Assembly: GCA_003522805.1 (NCBI GenBank)
Contig: DPIB01000146.1
Location: forward strand, 1-5,184
Direction: 5' to 3'
Length of the DNA: 5,184 nt
Origin: Fervidobacterium sp.
GTDB taxonomy: Bacteria > Thermotogota > Thermotogae > Thermotogales > Fervidobacteriaceae
Each line of letters begins with the position of its first letter. The first letter of the stretch is position 1. Under the pieces are notes generated by a model. The model did no database searches. It was not told where the DNA came from and saw nothing but the letters and a program-made list of their open reading frames with translations. Positions 1 through 4,236 of this stretch are shown here, one piece after another. The position numbers were made by a program, and so were the translations under genes.

Positions 1-93
1 AAGGCCTATATGTTTAGTAAAGGATATAGTGTGGTTTACAAGTGCAATTCATCTCCCACTTGTAGAAGTGGGAGTCTTCTTGCAGGAAAATGA
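1..93 (+). CDS. Possible C-terminal tail of an upstream ORF (partial, doubtful)
   Basis: The frame beginning at base 1 is open for 30 codons and closes with tandem stops TGA-TAA (91-96). The tail reads ...NSSPTCRSGSLLAGK. I do not recognise it with confidence. Its reading through a hairpin (53-74) resembles how TnpB frames of IS200/IS605 elements can run into the right-end hairpin, but no TnpB catalytic or zinc-finger motif lies in the window. The frame starting at base 2 is also open, to a TAA at 131-133, so the coding frame is ambiguous and the segment may be non-coding. The upstream sequence would settle it. Confidence 0.22.
   Translation, partial: KAYMFSKGYSVVYKCNSSPTCRSGSLLAGK
35..66 (+). 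other. Alternative hairpin competing with the 53-74 stem
   Basis: TTTACAAGTG (35-44) can pair with CACTTGTAGA (57-66), including one G-U wobble at 36/65, around a 12-nt loop. It uses the same bases as the 53-74 hairpin, so the two structures exclude one another. This is the arrangement of an attenuator, or of alternative folds in a structured RNA end. It is seen only as base complementarity; no function is shown. Confidence 0.35.
53..74 (+). terminator. Perfect 9-bp inverted repeat: terminator-like or IS200/IS605-type end hairpin
   Basis: CTCCCACTT (53-61) and AAGTGGGAG (66-74) are exact reverse complements around a GTAG loop. The following TCTTCTTG is only partly T-rich, so as an intrinsic terminator it is mediocre. 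A short, GC-rich, perfect hairpin flanked by A+T-rich sequence is also what subterminal hairpins of IS200/IS605 elements and the 3' end of TnpB guide RNAs look like. I cannot choose between these without the upstream sequence. Confidence 0.5.
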
Positions 94-125
94 TAAAAGA
101 AAGTTTCCTCTCCTCAGCTTAGTTG

Positions 126-134
126 TGATATAAT
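126..134 (+). promoter_or_regulatory. Extended -10 promoter for the HD-minC-M42-M42 unit
   Basis: TGATATAAT is a consensus TATAAT (129-134) preceded by the TGn extension. No good -35 box is seen (TTCCTC at 105-110 with an 18-bp spacer is the best), which is common for extended -10 promoters. Transcription would begin near 141, downstream of the TTG at 136. This argues that the HD gene starts further in. Confidence 0.55.
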
Positions 135-172
135 TTTGTTTGTGGAAGTAGAATATGTATTCAGTAATTTCG

Positions 173-179
173 AAGGGGG
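173..179 (+). promoter_or_regulatory. Ribosome binding site deciding the HD-protein start
   Basis: AAGGGGG differs from the AAGGAGG consensus by one base and lies 7 nt before TTG 187. The alternative TTG at 136 and GTG at 142 have no purine-rich site upstream, and both sit at or before the predicted transcription start. Confidence 0.5.
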
Positions 180-186
180 AACAGAG

Positions 187-1260
187 TTGGGGAGGGGAAA
201 TTTTCTTTTTTCACTAACTAATCTTCTTACCATCCAAAGGTGGAACAACAGGCCTGCCGTTTTAAGGTTTTCCGAGGCTGACAATGCTTATAATACGTTT
301 TTTCTATCATTCGTTTTTAGAACGATGAAAGGTGAGAATTTCGAACCTGCATTGCGTTGGAGGCTTTCGAGGGAACTTCCCAAAATTGTACTTTCCGATA
401 TCTCTTTGCAATTGAAAGAGCGCATCGAAAGATTCTCGCCACATGTGTGGAGTGATGTCACGCAGAAGGCAGTGAATGAGTTGTCTATCACTGCTGATAA
501 GGAGTTTGTAGACTTACTAATCGATGACTCTCCGCAATGTGAGCAGATCGATAAGCTTGCAGACCTCTACATAAGCTATTTGGAGGCATACGAAAACGGT
601 AAGTTGTTTGATTATTCCCAACCGATTAAGGAACTGGAGGAGAAGATCAAACACTTGTCTGAGAGTTTTGCTGTTGAAGATGTGGAAAAGTATTGGGACG
701 TTGCGAAGCATGTGTGGATCCCACTTCTGAATCTTACTTCAATGGTGCGTTGGAACCGTACGCATAGGAATATCCGTTCAACCGTTTCAGGCCATTCTTT
801 CATGGTGCTCGTTATATCTTATCTCATTGCTAAGTTGGTTCGATATAACGATATTGAAGAGATCATAATGAGGGCAACACTTCATGACTTGCCAGAGGCT
901 TTTACTGGTGATGTGATAAGCCCAACGAAGAAGAAGACAGAAGAGCTTGAAGAACTGGTTTCCGCAGTCGAGAGGGAAATGGTTACTGAATGGGTCAATA
1001 GCAGTGAGCATACCAAAATACTTGCAAAGTACGTTTCACATTGTACTGATCCATTTTCTGGTGAAGGCGGGCATATAGTAAGGACGTCGGATTATTTTGC
1101 GGCCCTTCTGGAATGTGGTGTTGAGATCTATTCGGGAAATAGATTAGATATCTTCCGTGATAATTTCTTTTCATTCAAGAAAATGATAAAGGAAATATCT
1201 CCTATGGATGTCTCCGATTGGATCGATGAGGTGGAATCGATAGCTTTCTTGTATCATTGA
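187..1260 (+). CDS. HD-domain protein, YfbR-like 5'-nucleotidase with a duplicated, degenerate N-terminal half
   Basis: Likely a cytoplasmic metal-dependent phosphohydrolase. Numbering from TTG 187 (357 aa), the C-terminal half carries the full set seen in E. coli YfbR, a deoxynucleoside 5'-monophosphatase: RW (188-189), H203 in SGHS, H233-D234-L-P-E237 followed by TGD, and D302 in the SDYFAALLE helix. Substrate is inferred from family only. The N-terminal half aligns with the C-terminal half at a steady offset of 170-176 residues: QRWNN (17-21) with VRWNR, SEADN (29-33) with SGHS, LSRELP (60-65) with TLHDLP, ADLY (125-128) with SDYF. So the protein is a tandem duplication in which the first copy has lost the histidine and the HD pair but kept the last aspartate. 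No signal peptide or membrane segment. An upstream in-frame TTG at 136 would give 374 aa; I prefer 187 because of the ribosome binding site and the promoter position. It is first gene of the unit, 41 bp before minC. Confidence 0.82.
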   Translation: MGRGNFLFSLTNLLTIQRWNNRPAVLRFSEADNAYNTFFLSFVFRTMKGENFEPALRWRLSRELPKIVLSDISLQLKERIERFSPHVWSDVTQKAVNELSITADKEFVDLLIDDSPQCEQIDKLADLYISYLEAYENGKLFDYSQPIKELEEKIKHLSESFAVEDVEKYWDVAKHVWIPLLNLTSMVRWNRTHRNIRSTVSGHSFMVLVISYLIAKLVRYNDIEEIIMRATLHDLPEAFTGDVISPTKKKTEELEELVSAVEREMVTEWVNSSEHTKILAKYVSHCTDPFSGEGGHIVRTSDYFAALLECGVEIYSGNRLDIFRDNFFSFKKMIKEISPMDVSDWIDEVESIAFLYH

Positions 1261-1288
1261 TTTATTCACGATTGTGTGATGCTAAAAT

Positions 1289-1294
1289 GGAGGT
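1289..1294 (+). promoter_or_regulatory. Ribosome binding site fixing the minC GTG start
   Basis: GGAGGT lies 7 nt before GTG 1302. The longer in-frame candidates, TTG 1257 (overlapping the HD stop) and ATG 1287, have no such site. GTG 1302 also gives MVDFKMTK, which matches the start of T. maritima MinC as I remember it. Confidence 0.8.
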
Positions 1295-1301
1295 ATCTGC
1301 C

Positions 1302-1946
1302 GTGGTAGATTTCAAGATGACAAAGGATGGGTTGATCCTTTATATCAAAGATTATACTGACATATATAGCGTACTGCAGAATATAGATGAAAAGGTCAAG
1401 GGCATGCGAAGCTTCTTTGCACAAGGAGATAAGATCATGCTTCTTGTGGAGGAACATGAGAAGCATATAGCGGATATTCCAAAGATCGTATCTCGCGTTC
1501 AAGAGCTTGGATTGACGATTTCTCATGTACTTATGGGATCTGAGGGTGAGAAGGATGTAATAATCCGAAAGAAAGTGGATATGGTAAATCAGGGAGATAC
1601 TAGGTCTGGAACGAAGATAGTGAAGAAAAACCTGAGAGGTGGCCAGAATATAATCCATTCTGGTGATGTGATACTGATCGGCAATTTGCATGCTGGTGCT
1701 GAGATTGTGGCAGGTGGCAGCGTTATTGTATTTGGAAGATGCCAAGGGACTGTTAGGGCAGGTATAAATGAAGGGCGTGAGTCGATTATTGCAGTACTTT
1801 CCTTCGAGGCACCATTTGCACAAATATCAGATTTGAAGGGTACGTTCACAGAGAAAATCACTTTTCCTTGTGTTTTGTACGTAAAGTCTGGTAGAATAGA
1901 GGTAAGAGAGTATAACACAAAGATTGGAGGGATAAGCATTGAGTAA
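1302..1946 (+). CDS. minC: Septum site-determining protein MinC
   Basis: MinC inhibits FtsZ polymerisation and, recruited to the membrane by MinD, keeps the Z ring away from the cell poles. The 214-aa product has the two usual domains. Residues 1 to about 95 form the FtsZ-binding MinC_N domain (MVDFKMTKDGL, a G/D-rich turn near 40-45, then the IPKIVSRVQELG helix at 59-70). Residues about 105-205 form the right-handed beta-helix MinC_C domain that dimerises and binds MinD, with the conserved chain RGGQ (112-115), SGDV (120-123), GAEI (132-135), AGGSVIVFG (137-145) and G-x-x-RAG (149-154). Length is close to the short Thermotoga MinC (about 210 aa) and below the 231 aa of E. coli. No minD lies in the window, so the partner must be encoded elsewhere. 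The stop overlaps the start of the next gene by 8 bp, implying translational coupling. Confidence 0.95.
   Translation: MVDFKMTKDGLILYIKDYTDIYSVLQNIDEKVKGMRSFFAQGDKIMLLVEEHEKHIADIPKIVSRVQELGLTISHVLMGSEGEKDVIIRKKVDMVNQGDTRSGTKIVKKNLRGGQNIIHSGDVILIGNLHAGAEIVAGGSVIVFGRCQGTVRAGINEGRESIIAVLSFEAPFAQISDLKGTFTEKITFPCVLYVKSGRIEVREYNTKIGGISIE
1926..1931 (+). promoter_or_regulatory. Ribosome binding site of M42 aminopeptidase 1, inside minC
   Basis: GGAGGG lies within the last codons of minC, 7 nt before TTG 1939. It supports a TTG start overlapping the minC stop by 8 bp. Confidence 0.75.
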
Positions 1947-2964
1947 TTTCACTTCACTTGATACAAAGGAGCTATTATTGAAAGTCACGTCAATTCCTGG
2001 ACCATCCGGTTATGAAGATGAAGTACTCGGGGAGATAGAAAATGTAATGAAGGACTATTCGAATGAGTGCTTCAGGACACCGCTTGGAAGCTTGGTGTGT
2101 GTCAAAAAGGGAAAAGGGCCAAAGATAGGATTCTTTGCACATGCTGATCAGATTGCCTTCTTAGTAACGAAAATTTACGAAGATGGATTCATCAGACTTT
2201 CTGGTGTCGGTGGTTGGGATCCGAAAGTAATCGCAAGCCAGAAGGTTTGGGTGCATACAAAGAATGGAAAGTTGAGAGGGATTGTCGGTTTTATGCCACC
2301 ACACTTGCAAACAACTGAAGAGTATAAGAAAGTGCCAGACTATGACCATTTGTTTGTGGATGTGACAATGAATCCAAATTGGAAAGAAGAGATATTGATT
2401 GGTGATTTGGTAACTGTAGATACGAAAGGATTTGTGAATGGCGATATCGTCTTCGCACCTGCATTGGATAATAGAGCAAGTTGTGTAGCAATTATCAAAG
2501 CTGCAGAGTTGCTCTGGAGGATGAATATCGATGCAGAGGTATACTACGTATTCTCGACTCAAGAAGAAATCGGCGGATCCGGGGCAAGGAGTGCCACTTA
2601 TATTTCAGAGATCGAATATGGCATAGTTATAGATGTAACGCATGGCGATGAGGACCTCCCTGGTTTTCCAAAGATAAAGATAGGGGAAGGCCCGACGGTT
2701 GTGGTTGGACCTGTTACCAATAGGAAATTTGTTGAACATATAAAGACAGTTGCTGGAAAGTATAATATAAGAACTCAGGTAGAGGCTATACCTGGAAGAT
2801 CCGGAACAGATACTGAGGATGTTCAATTTACTAGGAACGGAGTTAAAACAAGTTTGGTTTCCATACCACTAAGATATATGCACAATCCATACGAAAAGGT
2901 ATGCGTAAAAGATGTGGAAGATACCGCAAAATTATTGGCGTTCAGCGCTGCGGAATTGCAGTGA
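1939..2964 (+). CDS. M42 family metallo-aminopeptidase 1 (TET / FrvX-like)
   Basis: Cytoplasmic di-metal aminopeptidase of family M42 (FrvX/TET; older annotations say endoglucanase or cellulase). Known members form hollow tetrahedral dodecamers that trim amino acids from peptides left by larger proteases. The 341-aa length is normal. Expected active-site residues are all present: H68 and D70 (AHADQ), bridging D177 (ALDNRA), catalytic E209 and metal ligand E210 (TQEEIGGSGA), D232 (IDVTHG) and H315 (RYMHNP). GPSGYED (21-27) is the usual N-terminal motif, and residues about 75-165 are the inserted beta-barrel domain that mediates oligomer contacts. One small departure is AHADQIA where most members have AHMDEIG. 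Substrate preference (acidic, basic or hydrophobic N-terminus) cannot be read from sequence. It uses a TTG start inside minC and is followed after 20 bp by a divergent paralogue. Confidence 0.92.
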   Translation: MSNFTSLDTKELLLKVTSIPGPSGYEDEVLGEIENVMKDYSNECFRTPLGSLVCVKKGKGPKIGFFAHADQIAFLVTKIYEDGFIRLSGVGGWDPKVIASQKVWVHTKNGKLRGIVGFMPPHLQTTEEYKKVPDYDHLFVDVTMNPNWKEEILIGDLVTVDTKGFVNGDIVFAPALDNRASCVAIIKAAELLWRMNIDAEVYYVFSTQEEIGGSGARSATYISEIEYGIVIDVTHGDEDLPGFPKIKIGEGPTVVVGPVTNRKFVEHIKTVAGKYNIRTQVEAIPGRSGTDTEDVQFTRNGVKTSLVSIPLRYMHNPYEKVCVKDVEDTAKLLAFSAAELQ

Positions 2965-2972
2965 TTGGGCTT

Positions 2973-2978
2973 GGAGGT
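2973..2978 (+). promoter_or_regulatory. Ribosome binding site fixing the M42 aminopeptidase 2 start
   Basis: GGAGGT, 6-7 nt before ATG 2985. The longer open frame back to 2901 would overlap the previous gene by 64 bp, has no ribosome binding site and adds 28 residues absent from the family, so it is rejected. Confidence 0.85.
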
Positions 2979-2984
2979 GGATAT

Positions 2985-3989
2985 ATGCTTACTTTTCTAA
3001 GGGAACTCACAGAACTTAAGGGTCCGTCTGGTTTTGAAGATGATGTGAGAGAGTATATAAAGTCGAAGATAGAAGGTAAAGTCGATGAGGTTTTTGAAGA
3101 CAGGATGGGAAATCTCATAGCACTCAAAAAGGGAAAAACTGGCGGGAAGAAGATATTGCTTGATGCACATATGGATGAAGTTGGCTTTATGGTGACGAAC
3201 ATAAATGAGGATGGTACGTTATCATTTGCCCCTCTCGGCGGTGTGGATGTGAGAGTGATACTGAGTAAAAAGGTGGTCGTCGGGAAAGATGTCATGGGAA
3301 TTATAGGGTACAAAGCAGCACACCTTCAGCACGGGGAAGATTACGCAAGGATTCCAAAATACTATGAACTGAAAATAGATATAGGTGCGTCGTCAAAATC
3401 AGAAGCAGAGAAAAAGGTGGCGATAGGGGATCCAGTATCTTTTACAACGGAGTACGAAGAAGTTGGTGATTATATTATTGCAAAGGCACTAGATGATAGA
3501 GGTGGATGCAGTCTCTTAATGGATTTAATAGACGATGGGGTAGATGCAAATTGCGATGTGTACTTTGCATTTACAGTGCAAGAGGAGACGGGTCCGAAAT
3601 GGCCTGTGATACTTATGGAGCAGTTGAAAGCCGATATGGTTATAGCTATCGAGACGACAACGAGTGGCGATGACCCGGAACTCGAAAAATATCTCTGGTC
3701 TACCCATCTTGGTGACGGTCCTGCTATCACGTTTATGCATAGAGGGTATGTTGTGAGTAAAGAGATATTTGACAAGCTTGTGGAAACGGCAAAGGAGAGT
3801 AACATAAAGTTCCAGTATAAGATGAGAACGGTAGGCGGGACGAATGCACGAAGATACGCAATGGGTGGAATGCCTGCTGGTGTTGTATCTATTCCTGCAC
3901 GCTATATTCACAGCCCGATATCTGAAATTCGCAAAGATGACTATGAGAATACGTTTAAGTTGCTGAAGACTTTCTTGGAATCAGAATGA
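2985..3989 (+). CDS. M42 family metallo-aminopeptidase 2 (TET / FrvX-like)
   Basis: Second M42 peptidase, 334 aa, cytoplasmic. Active-site residues are complete: H62 and D64 (AHMDEVGFMV), bridging D170 (KALDDRGG), catalytic E200 and ligand E201 (TVQEET), E223 (AIETTT) and H309 (ARYIHSP). E223 stands where paralogue 1 has aspartate (D232); both residues occur in the family. GPSGFED (13-19) matches paralogue 1. Shared stretches such as HLQ...DY...IP (113-124) and IGD (147-149) show the pair arose by duplication, but divergence is large, so the duplication is old. From memory it resembles T. maritima TM1049. An oddity is TGPKWPV (202-208) right after the catalytic glutamates, where M42 enzymes normally have a GxRG(A/S) loop. 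It is the last gene of the unit; the terminator begins about 30 bp after its stop. The two products could form mixed TET particles, as Pyrococcus TET proteins can, but that is inference. Confidence 0.92.
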   Translation: MLTFLRELTELKGPSGFEDDVREYIKSKIEGKVDEVFEDRMGNLIALKKGKTGGKKILLDAHMDEVGFMVTNINEDGTLSFAPLGGVDVRVILSKKVVVGKDVMGIIGYKAAHLQHGEDYARIPKYYELKIDIGASSKSEAEKKVAIGDPVSFTTEYEEVGDYIIAKALDDRGGCSLLMDLIDDGVDANCDVYFAFTVQEETGPKWPVILMEQLKADMVIAIETTTSGDDPELEKYLWSTHLGDGPAITFMHRGYVVSKEIFDKLVETAKESNIKFQYKMRTVGGTNARRYAMGGMPAGVVSIPARYIHSPISEIRKDDYENTFKLLKTFLESE

Positions 3990-4001
3990 TCGGAATAATA
4001 T

Positions 4002-4026
4002 AACTAAAAAAGTTAACTAAAAAGTT
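4002..4026 (+). repeat. Imperfect 12/13-bp tandem repeat leading into the terminator
   Basis: AACTAAAAAAGTT (4002-4014) is followed directly by AACTAAAAAGTT (4015-4026), differing by one A. Each unit is itself a small palindrome, and the second unit supplies the left arm of the terminator stem. It probably arose by slippage and has no evident separate role. Confidence 0.6.
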
Positions 4027-4048
4027 GGCCTTAGAAGGCCAACTTTTT
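4019..4048 (+). terminator. Strong symmetric intrinsic terminator after the four-gene unit
   Basis: AAAAAGTTGGCCTT (4019-4032) is the exact reverse complement of AAGGCCAACTTTTT (4035-4048). In practice this is a 12-13 bp stem with a 4-6 nt loop and a T run at the 3' side. The A tract on the left makes it work equally on the minus strand, so it could act in both directions, although no converging gene is evident. Confidence 0.9.
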
Positions 4049-4051
4049 ATC

Positions 4052-4079
4052 TTCCATAACTTTTGTTCCATAACTTTTG
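4052..4079 (+). repeat. Exact 14-bp tandem duplication in the intergenic gap
   Basis: TTCCATAACTTTTG occurs at 4052-4065 and again at 4066-4079, followed by TTCC, the beginning of a third copy. It lies between the terminator and the next promoter, about 78 bp upstream of the -35 box. This looks like a slippage duplication; a protein-binding role is possible but unsupported. Confidence 0.7.
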
Positions 4080-4144
4080 TTCCCTTATTCGACAGTGTTC
4101 TAGCATTCTTCGTAGATCCCTTAGACTTGCCCACATCCAAAATT

Positions 4145-4154
4145 TCATCGATGA
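4145..4154. promoter_or_regulatory. 10-bp palindrome next to the lipoprotein promoter, possible operator
   Basis: TCATCGATGA is a perfect palindrome ending 2 nt before the -35 hexamer. With a 2-nt bulge, flanking AAAA (4139-4142) and TTTT (4155-4158) extend it to overlap the -35 box. The position suits a regulator site, but a palindrome of this size can occur by chance and no second copy is seen. Confidence 0.25.
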
Positions 4155-4156
4155 TT

Positions 4157-4186
4157 TTGACAAATGGTTGGCAAAAATTGTATAAT
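4157..4186 (+). promoter_or_regulatory. Near-perfect sigma-A promoter of the lipoprotein gene
   Basis: TTGACA (4157-4162) and TATAAT (4181-4186) are both exact consensus hexamers with an 18-bp spacer. Transcription would start near 4193, giving a leader of about 44 nt that ends in a strong ribosome binding site. This suggests high, largely constitutive expression of the downstream gene. Confidence 0.9.
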
Positions 4187-4222
4187 CATGTTGTTTCTAA
4201 GGTGTTCTCAAATATGCTCTGT

Positions 4223-4229
4223 AGGAGGT
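4223..4229 (+). promoter_or_regulatory. Ribosome binding site of the lipoprotein gene
   Basis: AGGAGGT, a full consensus site, lies 7 nt before ATG 4237 and fixes the start. Confidence 0.9.
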
Positions 4230-4236
4230 GGAAATT

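Noticed and set aside
53..74. A CRISPR repeat unit suggested by the short palindromic motif.
   Set aside because: Only one copy occurs; there is no repeat-spacer periodicity and no cas gene in the window.
90..122. A 10-codon frame, ATG 90 to TAG 120-122, overlapping the upstream stop as ATGA.
   Set aside because: AGGA is too close to the ATG, and the peptide MIKESFLSSA has no recognisable leader features.
1280..1288. TGCTAAAAT, an extended -10-like sequence just before minC.
   Set aside because: A transcript from it would start near 1295, after the minC ribosome binding site (1289-1294), so it would not express minC properly; probably chance.
1266..1823. 185-codon minus-strand open frame opposite minC.
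   Set aside because: It lies fully opposite a clearly conserved MinC gene, and its translation shows no recognisable domain; an antisense shadow.
2901..2984. 28-residue N-terminal extension of M42 enzyme 2 in the longest frame.
   Set aside because: It overlaps the previous gene, has no ribosome binding site and no family counterpart; ATG 2985 has a consensus site.
3994..4200. Minus-strand open frames in the gap, including one of about 49 codons whose TAA stop abuts the symmetric terminator (roughly 4198 down to 4048).
   Set aside because: The strong plus-strand promoter lies inside it, no ribosome binding site or recognisable domain was found, and the 14-bp tandem repeat lies within it. A decayed gene fragment cannot be excluded, but support is too thin.
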